From Saccharibacillus alkalitolerans (lineage in GTDB: Bacteria; Bacillota; Bacilli; Paenibacillales; Paenibacillaceae): a stretch of 64,000 nt of DNA. Both the position numbers and the translations under genes were made by a program. Shown in pieces: positions 50,886-59,528 of this stretch (position 1 is the stretch's first letter; the number at the start of each line of letters is the position of its first letter). The notes beneath the pieces are model-generated. The model was not told where the DNA came from. It did not search any database and worked only from the letters and a program-made list of their open reading frames with translations. The stretch spans positions 310,001 to 374,000 of the forward strand of contig NZ_JAAFGS010000002.1 in assembly GCF_011090185.1 (NCBI RefSeq). Reading direction: 5' to 3'.

Positions 50886-51833
50886 TTATTCCGATGCCGC
50901 GGCCTGCTCGCCAGATCGTTCCAGCGCCCGGATGCCGAGCGCCAGCGCCCCGCGAAGGCCGGACTGCGTGCCCAGTCCCGGCGCGACGATATAATCGTCC
51001 AGTCCTTCGGCAAGTTCCGGCGCGGCGACGTAACCGTTCAGAATATCGGCCGCTTTCCGCCGGATCAGCGGCAGCAGATGCTGCTGCTGCATGACGCCGC
51101 CGCCGAGAATGACCCGGCGCGGCGAGAGAAGCAGGATCGCCGAGGCGACAGACTCGGCGATATAATGGGCTTCCATCTCCCAGGCGGGATGATCCTCCGC
51201 CAGCTCGTGCCCTTTCGTTCCCCAGCGCGCTTCGAGCGCCGGCCCGGAGGCCATGCCTTCCAGGCAGTCGCCATGGTAAGGGCAGACGCCCGCGAAGCCG
51301 TCGTCCGGATGGCGGCGAAGGCGCATATGCCCGCCTTCGGGATGCAGCAGTCCGTGCAGCAGCCGGCCTTCGGCATAGACGCCGATCCCGACGCCCGTGC
51401 CGATCGTATAGTAGACGCAGCTGTCGAGGCCGCGGGCGGCGCCCCATATCGCTTCGCCGTAAGCCGCGGCGTTCACGTCGGTATCCCAGCCGCAGGGCAC
51501 GCCGAACGAGCCCCGCAGCGCGCCGAGAAAATCGAAGCCGTTCCAGCCCGGCTTCGGCGTCGTCGTGACGAAGCCGTAAGTCCGGCTTTCCGGGCGCAGG
51601 TCGATCGGCCCGAACGAACCCACGCCGATCGCCTTTACGCCGCTTTCGGAGAAATAATCGATCGCCCGGCGCAGCGTTTCTTCCGGACGCCCCGTCGGAA
51701 AGCTGATCGAATCGTGAATCGAGCCGTTATCGTCGCCGATTCCGCAGACGAACTTGGTGCCGCCGGCTTCGATCGCGCCGATCACCGCGGGCCTGCCGGA
51801 ATGCGGCGCCCGTTCGAAATATCCGTCCGTCAT
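50886..51833 (-). CDS. scrK: ROK-family fructokinase
   Basis: Phosphorylates fructose released by the inner GH32 enzyme. The 315-residue product starts with IGAIEAGGTKFVCGIGDDNG (phosphate loop), has the ROK sugar/catalytic region WDTDVNAAAYGEAIWGAARG, and YTIGTGVGIGVYAEGRLLHG. The zinc motif of fructokinases is GGHMRLRRHPDDGFAGVCPYHGDCLEGMASGPA in outline, with His, Cys, His and Cys ligands. The start lies 3 bp after the stop of the cytoplasmic GH32 gene, so translation is coupled. Related B. subtilis GmuE/YdhR-type kinases are fructokinases. Confidence 0.92.
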   Translation of the reverse strand: MTDGYFERAPHSGRPAVIGAIEAGGTKFVCGIGDDNGSIHDSISFPTGRPEETLRRAIDYFSESGVKAIGVGSFGPIDLRPESRTYGFVTTTPKPGWNGFDFLGALRGSFGVPCGWDTDVNAAAYGEAIWGAARGLDSCVYYTIGTGVGIGVYAEGRLLHGLLHPEGGHMRLRRHPDDGFAGVCPYHGDCLEGMASGPALEARWGTKGHELAEDHPAWEMEAHYIAESVASAILLLSPRRVILGGGVMQQQHLLPLIRRKAADILNGYVAAPELAEGLDDYIVAPGLGTQSGLRGALALGIRALERSGEQAAASE

Positions 51834-51836
51834 CCC

Positions 51837-53408
51837 TTACGCCCCCTTGACGGGATCGGCGTCCGAAGGCGGCACCGAATCCGCTTCTTCTCTTCCCGCT
51901 TGTTCATCGCTCTTCCGCCGAGGCTGTTCGTCCGCCGCTTCGCCGACCGACCCGGCAATCCGGTATATGCCCACACGGCGGAATATCAAATTCTCGTCGT
52001 CCGCGAATACGGACAGCCGATCCGATCCGCTTTCGGGGAAGATCAGATCCGTCATGACCAGACGTCCGTCGTTTTCGAAGACCTCGACCGAGGAGCGGTC
52101 GACGAATATGCGCAGCCGAGTGTCCGCCGCTCCGCCGACCGTTTTCGCCGCATGGTATCCCGCGAAATCCGCGTGAAATCCGCATTCGCCCGATTGTCTC
52201 CGGTCGATGTACAGCTCCCCGGCTTCCGCGTCGAAGCCGACCGGCGTTGCGCAGCTTTCCCCTTCGCGCAGCCGGAATTCGAAGGAACGGCCCGCTTCGG
52301 CCCGAACATCCAGCTCGAAACTGTCCAGCCGCAGCGGCTTCAGCGCCTGCCGCAGCTCGGGCAGCGCGACGTCCGTCAACTCCAGCACCGGCACGCGCGC
52401 CGCTTCCAGTTCACGTGCCGGACGCTGCATCAGCGTCTCGACGCCGTTCGCCGTCTCCATCGTCAGTTCCCGCGCAATCGTCATCGCGCCGCGCCAGCCG
52501 TCGGTCGGCGTCTGGTTCGCGTAGCGCCAGTTGCTCATCCAGCCCAGGTACAGCCGCCTGCCGTCTTCGTCCGGAATGTCCGACCAACTGACCCCGGCAT
52601 AGTTGTCGCGGCCGTGGTCGAGCCAGCGAACCTGCCGCGAAGCTTCGTCCGGCGCAAATGTACTGCCGTCGAAATCGCCCGTGAAATACTGCGTCCGCGA
52701 GCCTTCCGTTCCGCTCCCCCCGTCGCCGATGCTCACCAGCAGCACCCAACGGCTTTTGGCCGGATCGCCGTCGACATGCAGTTCGAACAGATCCGGGCAT
52801 TCCCAGACGCCGTCATGCGAGCCGATCCCTTGGCCGAAGTCGCTGCTCCAGGTCCATTCTTTCAAATCCGGCGACCGGTAGAAGGAGACGATCTGCCCGC
52901 AGGCGACGACCATGATCCATTGTCCGCTCGGTTCGTGCCGGAAAACTTTGGGATCGCGAAAATCCGGAAGGTCCGCGCGTTTCAGCACCGGATTGCCTTC
53001 GTATTTGATCCATGTGCGCCCTTTGTCCCGGCTGTAAGCCAGACTCTGGGTCTGCACGGTCGGAACGCCCTCGCGCTCCGAGTGATGGGTAAAGATCGCC
53101 ACCAGTCCCGGTCCGTCCGGGAAAAATCCCGTTGTGTTGCTCCAGTCCACCACCGCGCTGCCCGAGAAGATCGTGCCGTGTTCGTCGGGTTCCAGCGCGA
53201 TCGGCAGCTCTTCCCAGTTCGTCAGGTCGCGCGTCACCGCATGTCCCCAGTGCATCGGACCCCACGTATCGCCGAACGGATGATGCTGGAAAAACAAATG
53301 GTATTCGCCGTCGAAGTACACCATGCCGTTGGGATCGTTCATCCATTTTTGCCGCGGAGAGAAGTGATAAGTTCCCCGGTAATCGGTTTTCGTTTTTTGC
53401 ATTGTCAT
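51837..53408 (-). CDS. Cytoplasmic GH32 beta-fructofuranosidase
   Basis: Intracellular GH32 enzyme of 523 residues without a signal peptide, suited to imported fructo-oligosaccharides or sucrose. The catalytic triad is complete: Asp25 in WMNDPNG, Asp152 in FRDPKVF and Glu203 in WECPDLF. The beta-propeller spans about 12-345 and the beta-sandwich about 350-500, followed by a charged C-terminal tail rich in Glu, Asp and Pro. The family includes sucrose-6-phosphate hydrolase, levanase and fructosidase; the ABC-importer neighbours argue for an unphosphorylated substrate. It begins 48 bp after the binding-protein gene on the same strand. The ATG at 53408 follows GGAGG. Confidence 0.92.
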   Translation of the reverse strand: MTMQKTKTDYRGTYHFSPRQKWMNDPNGMVYFDGEYHLFFQHHPFGDTWGPMHWGHAVTRDLTNWEELPIALEPDEHGTIFSGSAVVDWSNTTGFFPDGPGLVAIFTHHSEREGVPTVQTQSLAYSRDKGRTWIKYEGNPVLKRADLPDFRDPKVFRHEPSGQWIMVVACGQIVSFYRSPDLKEWTWSSDFGQGIGSHDGVWECPDLFELHVDGDPAKSRWVLLVSIGDGGSGTEGSRTQYFTGDFDGSTFAPDEASRQVRWLDHGRDNYAGVSWSDIPDEDGRRLYLGWMSNWRYANQTPTDGWRGAMTIARELTMETANGVETLMQRPARELEAARVPVLELTDVALPELRQALKPLRLDSFELDVRAEAGRSFEFRLREGESCATPVGFDAEAGELYIDRRQSGECGFHADFAGYHAAKTVGGAADTRLRIFVDRSSVEVFENDGRLVMTDLIFPESGSDRLSVFADDENLIFRRVGIYRIAGSVGEAADEQPRRKSDEQAGREEADSVPPSDADPVKGA

Positions 53409-53455
53409 ATCCGGTCCGCCTCCTATTGCCTGCTATCGGCACTGCGTTTTCGTTC

Positions 53456-55057
53456 TTAAGATTTTACGGCGCTGCGATCGTAGCCGTCCTGCCGGATCTT
53501 CAGCCATTCCTGCAGCCCGAGCCGATCCAGCTCCGCCAAGTAAGCGTCCCATTCCGCGTCGGCTTTGCCGTTCTGGTACCATTCCGTGCGTTTGCGCAGC
53601 ATATACGGGAACAGATCGGCCTCGATCGTGGAGAGACGGTCCAGTTCGTCGATGCTGAAAAAGACGTTCGGATACGTATTTTCGGCGGTCATATGCGGCA
53701 CAAGCACCTTTTTCATCAAGTCCATCCGCCATTTGGCGTCGTCGGGCATCGTCGTATACTTGCCGAAATATTCGTCAAGAATGGCCAACGGTCCGCCGAT
53801 GCTCGTCTTCTGGCGCAGTTCGACCGGAGCGGATCCTTCCAGCGGAAGATGCTTCAGCATCTGTTTGGCTTCGTCGAATTCGAAGATGTTCTGCTGGGTT
53901 TCGTCGCCGTAAGTGCCCCAGTTGTCCTGCACCGACTGCAGCGGATCGTACAGCTGATCGACCCATTTCGCCGTCGTCTCCAGCTGCTTGTTCGTGCTGG
54001 TCACGACCATCGAGCCGCGGAAAAAGCCCATGCCGTTATTGCGCGTGACGTTGACTTCGCCGCTCGGTCCGGCGACCGGGGGCATCAGATCGTATTTGTC
54101 GTTCATGCCGGTAATGTTCGCTTTGTCCCAGGTGAAATACAGGCCATAGCGGTCGTCTTTGCCTTTGGCCACATACGTATTCCAGTCCTGCTGGAACGAT
54201 TCGATATCGACCAGTCCGTTTTTGTACAGGTCGTGCACGTAGTTGACCGCGTCTTTGTAACCGGGTTCGGTACCGGTGAAGACCACTTTGCCTTCGTCCG
54301 TCACGACCAGGTGATCGGGATTTTCGCCAAGGCCGAACGCGGCGAACAGGAACGTCAGATTTTCGCCGCCCGGCTTATCGATGAACGAGAGCGGAATTTC
54401 GTCGGCTTTGCCGTTGCCGTTCGGGTCCTGCGTTTTGAACGCGATCAGCACTTCTTTAAGCTCGTCCGTCGTTTTCGGCATCTCAAGCCCCAGCTTCTTC
54501 AGCCATTCCACGTTGATCCACGGCATATCGTCCACCGACTGAATGCGCTCTTTGTCCGAACCCAATTCCTCGATCCACGGGAAGGCATAGATATGGCCGT
54601 CCGGCGCGGTAATCATCGACCGGTATTCGGGATGTTCGTCAAGCACCTTTTTGAAATTCGGCATCTGCCCGTCGATCAAATCTTCCAACGGTACGATCGC
54701 TCCGTCCTTGGCCAGCTTGAGCAGATCGTAATCGCTGTATTCCGCGGCGAAAACGGCGTCCGGCAGATCGCCGCTGGCCATCGCCAGATTGCGCTTTTCC
54801 GCGAACACGTCGCTCGTATAGCTGGTCCAGTCGATATGCACGCCGGTTTTCTCTTCGAGTCTCTTGACGACCAGCTTCTCGTTGGGATCGGCGGGAGCGA
54901 GCGGCGAGCTTGAAGTCAGCACGCGCAGAATCGGTTTGCCGTCCGCGGTCTTCTGCGGTTCGGACGAACCGCCTCCGCAGGCGGTTACGACGAGCACGGC
55001 AGACAGGGCGGATGCGGCGAGCGCTTTTTTCCAATGAGGCAGGCGAAGCTTCTTCAT
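53456..55057 (-). CDS. Extracellular solute-binding lipoprotein (LplA-type), fructan locus
   Basis: Surface lipoprotein of 533 residues that would capture oligosaccharide for the adjacent permeases. The signal sequence with lipobox (LSAVLVVTACGGG) places the lipidated Cys at about residue 27. The mature part is a large family 1 solute-binding protein of the LplA class common in Paenibacillus (LRVLTSSSPLAPADPNEKLVVKRLEEKTGVHIDW, SGDLPDAVF). The ATG follows AAGGAGGAAA. It is third in the permease-permease-binding protein-GH32-fructokinase order. No ATPase gene is present, as usual for this importer class, which borrows an MsmX-like ATPase. Confidence 0.92.
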   Translation of the reverse strand: MKKLRLPHWKKALAASALSAVLVVTACGGGSSEPQKTADGKPILRVLTSSSPLAPADPNEKLVVKRLEEKTGVHIDWTSYTSDVFAEKRNLAMASGDLPDAVFAAEYSDYDLLKLAKDGAIVPLEDLIDGQMPNFKKVLDEHPEYRSMITAPDGHIYAFPWIEELGSDKERIQSVDDMPWINVEWLKKLGLEMPKTTDELKEVLIAFKTQDPNGNGKADEIPLSFIDKPGGENLTFLFAAFGLGENPDHLVVTDEGKVVFTGTEPGYKDAVNYVHDLYKNGLVDIESFQQDWNTYVAKGKDDRYGLYFTWDKANITGMNDKYDLMPPVAGPSGEVNVTRNNGMGFFRGSMVVTSTNKQLETTAKWVDQLYDPLQSVQDNWGTYGDETQQNIFEFDEAKQMLKHLPLEGSAPVELRQKTSIGGPLAILDEYFGKYTTMPDDAKWRMDLMKKVLVPHMTAENTYPNVFFSIDELDRLSTIEADLFPYMLRKRTEWYQNGKADAEWDAYLAELDRLGLQEWLKIRQDGYDRSAVKS

Positions 55058-55097
55058 TTGCGATTTCCTCCTTCGGATAGTGGACGAAGCGGCAGGG

Positions 55098-55979
55098 TTA
55101 CTTCAAGGAACCGACCATGACGCCTTTTTCGAAATATTTTTGGAAGAACGGATACATCACGATCAGCGGCAGACTGGACACGACGATCGACGAATACTTG
55201 ATCATTTCCGACAGTCTCTTCAGCTCCGCCATCGCCTGCTGGTCGCCGATCATGCCGGGCGCCGCCTGGTTCTGGATCAGGATCGAACGCAGCACGAGCT
55301 GCAGCGGGAACAGCTTGGAGTTTTCGAGATAGATCATGGCGTCGAAATACGAATTCCACTGCCCGACGAACGCGTAGAGCGCCAGCACGAACATGATCGG
55401 CTTGGAGAGCGGAATGACGATGCGCATAAAGATTTTGAATTCCGAAGCGCCGTCGACATTCGCGGCTTCCTTGAGTTCTTTCGGAATGCTTTTGAAAAAA
55501 GTCCGCGCCAGGATGATGTTCCACACGTTGACCGCGCCCGGTATGATGAGCGCCCACGGCGTGTCCAGCATGCCGAGCTGCCGGATCAGCAGGTAGGTCG
55601 GAATGAGTCCCCCGCCGAAAAACATCGTGATGATGAACAGCGTCATGACCAGCCTGCGCCCGGCCAGCGTCTCGTCCGCCAGCGCGTACCCCGCGCAGAC
55701 CGAGACCAGAACCGTGAAGATGGCGAACGCCCCGGCATACAGCAGCGAGTTGAAGAAGCCGCGGATCATGGCGTCGTTGCTCAAAATTTTGCGGTACCCT
55801 TCGAGGCTCCAATCGGACGGGCTGAACGAAAGTCCCCGATTGAGCAGCACGGTCGGGTCCATGAACGAAGCCACGATGATATACACGAACGGGACGACGA
55901 CGACGAGAACGGCCAACGTGAGGAACAATCCGTTTAACAGAAGCAGAAACCGGTCGAACGGCGTATTTTTGACAGTCAT
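55098..55979 (-). CDS. Carbohydrate ABC permease, LplC/YtcP type
   Basis: Inner-membrane permease of 293 residues with six helices. The ABC coupling loop is KELKEAANVDGASEFKIFMRIVIPLSKP (EAA-x3-G-type). LplC-type features include DRFLLLLNGLFLTLAVLVVVVPF at the N-terminus, GGGLIPTYLLIRQLGMLDTPWALI, and the ending MYPFFQKYFEKGVMVGSLKG-like. It pairs with the permease ahead of it (25-bp gap). The complex would import the fructan oligosaccharide bound by the lipoprotein. Confidence 0.92.
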   Translation of the reverse strand: MTVKNTPFDRFLLLLNGLFLTLAVLVVVVPFVYIIVASFMDPTVLLNRGLSFSPSDWSLEGYRKILSNDAMIRGFFNSLLYAGAFAIFTVLVSVCAGYALADETLAGRRLVMTLFIITMFFGGGLIPTYLLIRQLGMLDTPWALIIPGAVNVWNIILARTFFKSIPKELKEAANVDGASEFKIFMRIVIPLSKPIMFVLALYAFVGQWNSYFDAMIYLENSKLFPLQLVLRSILIQNQAAPGMIGDQQAMAELKRLSEMIKYSSIVVSSLPLIVMYPFFQKYFEKGVMVGSLK

Positions 55980-56004
55980 CGCGGTTCCCTCCTTTCCGGC
56001 AAGA

Positions 56005-56967
56005 TTAGTAGAGGCCCTGATTGTCGTTGAGCTTTTTGACGACGAAATTCACGGTGAGCAGCAGAATGACGTTGATGACGGAATTGAACAATCCTACGGC
56101 CGCCGAGTACGAATAATCCCCCGACTGCAGGCCGACTTTGTAGACGTAGGTCGCGATGATCTCCGAAGACGGGAGGTTCATCGACGTCTGAAGCAGATAG
56201 GCTTTCTCGAAGCCGATCGACATGATGCCGCCCGCCGCCAGAATGAAGACGATGGCCATGATCGGCTTGATCGTCGGCAGGTCGATATGCCAGATTCGCC
56301 GCAGCAGGCTTGCTCCGTCCAGGCTGGCCGCGTTATGCAGCTCGGGATCGACGCCCGCCAGCGCCGCCACGTAAATGATCGAAGCCCAGCCGGCGGTCGC
56401 CCAGATGTCGGACAGGATGTACACCCAGCGGAAGTAAGCGGGATCGGTCATGAACATCAGCGGTTGGCCGAAGATCCAGGTCGCCACCGCGTTGATCGGC
56501 CCGGTCGGAGACAAGAAAATGAACAGCATCCCGGCAATGACGACGACCGACACGAAATTGGGCGCGTACAGAAACAGTTGAATGTTCTTTTTCGCTCCGG
56601 CTTTGCGGACCTGATTGAGCATCAGCGCCAACAGAATCGGAACCGGAAAGCCGAACAGCAGTCCGTAGAAGCTGAGTTTAAGCGTGTTCATAAAGATGAC
56701 TTCGAAATTGGGCGAGTACAGAAACTTCTCAAAGTACTTCAGTCCCGCCCACTCGCTGTTCAGAATTCCCCGGATCGGACTGAATTCCTTAAAAGCGATT
56801 ACGGCGCCGTACATCGGCACGTATTTGAAGATCACGGTTAATAAAAGCGCCGGTGCAAGCAGCAGGTACAGAAATCCGTTCTTTTTGAACGTCCCCAGCC
56901 GACTGCCCGCCGCTTTTTTTCGGTGAAGCGGCCGGCTGCCGGTCCCGGTCTCTGCCGAATTCTCCAT
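56005..56967 (-). CDS. Carbohydrate ABC permease, LplB/YteP type
   Basis: Inner-membrane permease of 320 residues with six helices and a basic cytoplasmic N-terminus. Features are FLYLLLAPALLLTVIFKYVPMYGAVIAFKEFSP, the EAA-type coupling loop around LAGVDPELHNAASLDGASLLRRIWHIDLP, and the ending VVKKLNDNQGLY seen in LplB/YteP proteins. It is the first gene of the leftward fructan operon. The divergent LacI-type gene and a cluster of TTTACATTT motifs lie upstream. Confidence 0.92.
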   Translation of the reverse strand: MENSAETGTGSRPLHRKKAAGSRLGTFKKNGFLYLLLAPALLLTVIFKYVPMYGAVIAFKEFSPIRGILNSEWAGLKYFEKFLYSPNFEVIFMNTLKLSFYGLLFGFPVPILLALMLNQVRKAGAKKNIQLFLYAPNFVSVVVIAGMLFIFLSPTGPINAVATWIFGQPLMFMTDPAYFRWVYILSDIWATAGWASIIYVAALAGVDPELHNAASLDGASLLRRIWHIDLPTIKPIMAIVFILAAGGIMSIGFEKAYLLQTSMNLPSSEIIATYVYKVGLQSGDYSYSAAVGLFNSVINVILLLTVNFVVKKLNDNQGLY

Positions 56968-57147
56968 TCCCCTTCCTCCATTCCTTGCTGATCGATTTGG
57001 TCGCGGCAGATCGTAAGGGCTTACATTTTACGTTTGACCTCTTCCGCGTTTACAATTTAACAGAGGGATGATTCATATGTCAACTCATTTTGTCAAAATA
57101 ATTTTTACATTTGTTTGATAATCATTAGGCATTAACGCTTTTATAAA

Positions 57148-57208
57148 TTTACATTTGTAAACAACGGATTGCTATTCGGCACTTTTTGCGTTACATTTGA
57201 CGATGTAA
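57148..57208. promoter_or_regulatory. Candidate LacI-type operators in the divergent fructan promoter region
   Basis: TTTACATTTGTAAA (57148-57161) and TTACATTTGACGATGTAA (57191-57208, TTACAT-N6-ATGTAA) are dyads with the same half-site. TTACATTT also occurs at 57021 and near 57105. The whole 312-bp gap between the importer operon and the regulator gene is AT-rich and carries these repeats. Assignment to the LacI protein is inference. Confidence 0.5.
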
Positions 57209-57279
57209 GCCTTATCTTCGCGCCGACCGGCGGCAGAAGCTTCTTATCCTAACCGAATCGAAAAAGGTGGACCGCATCC

Positions 57280-58329
57280 ATGGCCAAAGAGAAAGTGACC
57301 ATTCAACATATCGCGGACGCGCTCGGCATTTCCCGCAACACGGCTTCCAAAGCGCTGAACGACAGCGGGAGCATACCCGAAGAAACCCGCGCCCGCGTGA
57401 TCAAAAAGGCGATCGAGCTGAAGTACAAGCAGTTCGCGTATATGGAAAGCGACGGTTTTTTGCCCAAAAAAACAGGCAATATCGCGCTGCTGACGACCAA
57501 TATGCCGAACACGTCGCATTTCGGCTCCCAGGTCATCAGCGGACTGGAAAAAAAGATCAGCCTGGAAGGCTATAATCTGTCGATCCATATCGTGCGCGAC
57601 GACGAGCGGGGCGAACGCGCGCTTCCGGTCAACTTCGACGCGGGCGGCGTGGACGGCATCGTCTGCATCGAGCTGTTCGATCCCGTCTACAGCCGCCTGC
57701 TCACCGAACTCGGCATTCCGGTCATCTTTATCGACTGCGCGGCCGACGCTTTCTACCCCGACTTCGGCGCCGACGTTCTGCTGATGGAAAACGAACACAG
57801 CACCTATGCGATGACGCGCAAATTGATCGAGGACGGCCTGACCGAAATCGGATTCGTCGGCGACTATAACCACTGCAAAAGCTTCCGCGAGCGCTGGATC
57901 GGCTACGGACGCGCGCTGACGGATGCCGGCCTCGGCATTCCCCGCGAACAATCCATCCTCGACGAAGACCGCTTTTTCCTGTTCGAGACCGATTGGATGG
58001 AACGCCGCTTGGAGCGGATCGCGAACATGCCGCAGGCGTTCGTATGCGCCAACGATTTTATCGCCGTCCGTCTGATGCGCGCGCTCAAAAACAGCGGGCT
58101 GTCCGTGCCCGGCGACGTGCGCGTCTGCGGCTTCGACGACTCGTCGGAATCGCGGATCGTGGAACCCCATCTGACGACCGTGCACATTTACAGCAGCGAC
58201 ATGGGCGTCAAAGCCGGCGAAATGCTGCTGTCCCGCATCCGGAATCCGCAGCAGCCGTATCAGGTCACCCATGTGTACACCAAGCCGATCCCCCGGGAAT
58301 CGACGGCGGAAGGACAGCATAAAAGCTGA
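57280..58329 (+). CDS. LacI-family regulator of the fructan locus
   Basis: Transcription repressor of 349 residues. The N-terminal DNA-binding domain is VTIQHIADALGISRNTASKALNDSGSI (about 6-32) with hinge up to about residue 60. The remaining periplasmic-binding-like domain (about 65-340) has SQVISGLEKKISLEGYNLSI, CIELFDPVYSRLL and PQAFVCANDFIAVRLMRALK. The recognition helix has NTASKAL where VSRAL is common, so its operator may differ from classical ones. It is divergent from the importer operon, with repeated TTACAT half-sites between. The inducer is presumably a fructo-oligosaccharide. The ATG follows AAAAAGGTGG. Confidence 0.9.
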   Translation: MAKEKVTIQHIADALGISRNTASKALNDSGSIPEETRARVIKKAIELKYKQFAYMESDGFLPKKTGNIALLTTNMPNTSHFGSQVISGLEKKISLEGYNLSIHIVRDDERGERALPVNFDAGGVDGIVCIELFDPVYSRLLTELGIPVIFIDCAADAFYPDFGADVLLMENEHSTYAMTRKLIEDGLTEIGFVGDYNHCKSFRERWIGYGRALTDAGLGIPREQSILDEDRFFLFETDWMERRLERIANMPQAFVCANDFIAVRLMRALKNSGLSVPGDVRVCGFDDSSESRIVEPHLTTVHIYSSDMGVKAGEMLLSRIRNPQQPYQVTHVYTKPIPRESTAEGQHKS

Positions 58330-58528
58330 TGCCTCGACCCAACTTTTTTACGCCGGGAAACGTTTAGACACCGAATTCTTCCGGCGGAGCCGACCGTCGC
58401 GGTCGTCATGCGGAGCAGCGGCCCGGAGAACCATACGAAGAAAGAGCAGCCGGAAAAGGGACGGAACGAATCTGAGTGATCCCGTCCCGTTCGGGCGGTG
58501 CATCCCCTTATAAAAGGAGTCATTCCCC

Positions 58529-59002
58529 ATGATCAAAAACGAAAAAATCAAAGCCGCCGAAGTGGACGTCACCGGCGTAAACGGCGAAGCTTTGGGCGTC
58601 ATGCCCACAAGCGAAGCGCTGAAGCTGGCGAAGGAGCTGGGCGTGGACCTGGTCTGCACCTCCCTTTACTCCAGTCCTCCTCCCTGCACCCTGATCTCTT
58701 CCGGCAAAGCGAAGGAAGCGAAGCAGCAGGAGAAAAAAGCGGCCCGGCCGGCGAAAGTAAAAGAAATCCGGCTGACCGCGAACATCGAAGAGCACGATTA
58801 CGAGACGAAAAAGAACCAGGCGCAGCGCATCCTCGAAGGCGGCGATTCCGTCCAATTCGTGGTGAAAGTATCCGGCAAGGAAGGCGCGAAAGCGAAGGAA
58901 CTGCTGGAAGAGCTGCTGCGCGACCTGAAAGGAACCGGGCAGAAAAAAACCGGCATTCAAGTCAGCGGCAAACAGGCGGCGGTGCAGGTGGACCCGGCCT
59001 AA
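58529..59002 (+). CDS. Divergent translation initiation factor IF-3 paralogue
   Basis: A 157-residue protein clearly related to IF-3 but shorter than the usual 170-180. The N-domain is recognisable: IKNEKIKAAEVDVTGVNGEALGVMPTSEALKLAKELGVDLV. After it the family motif PPVCxIMDYGK is altered to PPCTLISSGK. The C-domain keeps VKEIRLTANIEEHDYETK but replaces the family's RFRGRE, part of the 30S-binding surface, with VSGKE. Genuine infC normally sits with rpmI and rplT; here it stands alone ahead of a PNPOx-like gene. It may be a modified ribosome factor or stress paralogue. The ATG follows AAAAGGAG, so it is expressed. Confidence 0.8.
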   Translation: MIKNEKIKAAEVDVTGVNGEALGVMPTSEALKLAKELGVDLVCTSLYSSPPPCTLISSGKAKEAKQQEKKAARPAKVKEIRLTANIEEHDYETKKNQAQRILEGGDSVQFVVKVSGKEGAKAKELLEELLRDLKGTGQKKTGIQVSGKQAAVQVDPA

Positions 59003-59057
59003 GCGACGGTTCCCGTTTGGGGCCGATCCCGGCATTTTCGCAAAAGGAAGTGAAGAA

Positions 59058-59528
59058 ATGGACACCGCGAACACCGCTTCATTGAACGACGATCTCTATG
59101 CCCTGCTCGACGGTACGCGGCTGGAGCGCAAAACGGAGATCGCCATGACGCTGCACACCGTCGACGGGGAAGGCTATCCGCATCAGGCGATGGTCAGCGC
59201 CGGCGAAGTGTGGGCCGAATCGCGCGGCCGGCTGCGAATCGCCTTGTGGCTCGGCACGAACACGGCGGGCAATCTGCTGCGCGACGGCAAAGGACTGCTC
59301 GGCGTCGTATGCGGCGGGGTGTCGTATACCGTCCGCCTGCGCGCGGAGCCGCTGCCGGAACTCCCGGACGCGCGGCATCCCCGCGCCCGCTTCGCCGCGT
59401 CCGTGCTGGAAACCCGCGCCGACGTCGCCAAATACGCGGCGCTGACGAGCGGCATCACGATCGAACTGCACGACCCCGGCGCCGTCGTGGCGCGGTGGGA
59501 AGAAACATTGGAGGAATTGAAGCGATGA
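59058..59528 (+). CDS. Pyridoxamine 5'-phosphate oxidase-like (flavin reductase-fold) protein
   Basis: A 156-residue soluble protein with a split-beta-barrel pattern: EIAMTLHTVDGEGYPHQAMVSAGEVWAES, LRIALWLGTNTAGNLLRDGKGLLGVV and YTVRLRAEPLPEL. This is the usual arrangement of small FMN-binding pyridoxamine-phosphate-oxidase-like proteins; the exact reaction is unknown. It is 55 bp behind the IF-3-like gene, and its stop overlaps the next start by 4 bp (ATGA), so it is coupled to the acetyltransferase. The ATG follows AAAGGAAG. Confidence 0.65.
   Translation: MDTANTASLNDDLYALLDGTRLERKTEIAMTLHTVDGEGYPHQAMVSAGEVWAESRGRLRIALWLGTNTAGNLLRDGKGLLGVVCGGVSYTVRLRAEPLPELPDARHPRARFAASVLETRADVAKYAALTSGITIELHDPGAVVARWEETLEELKR

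Noticed and set aside
50764-51447. Upstream extension of the secreted GH32 frame, adding 228 codons
   Set aside because: It would overlap the fructokinase gene on the same strand and a terminator. The ATG at 50763 has GAGGAGG and starts a clear signal peptide.
51078-53459. A 793-codon plus-strand frame opposite fructokinase and GH32
   Set aside because: Arg/Phe/Ala-rich antisense translation without domain signatures.
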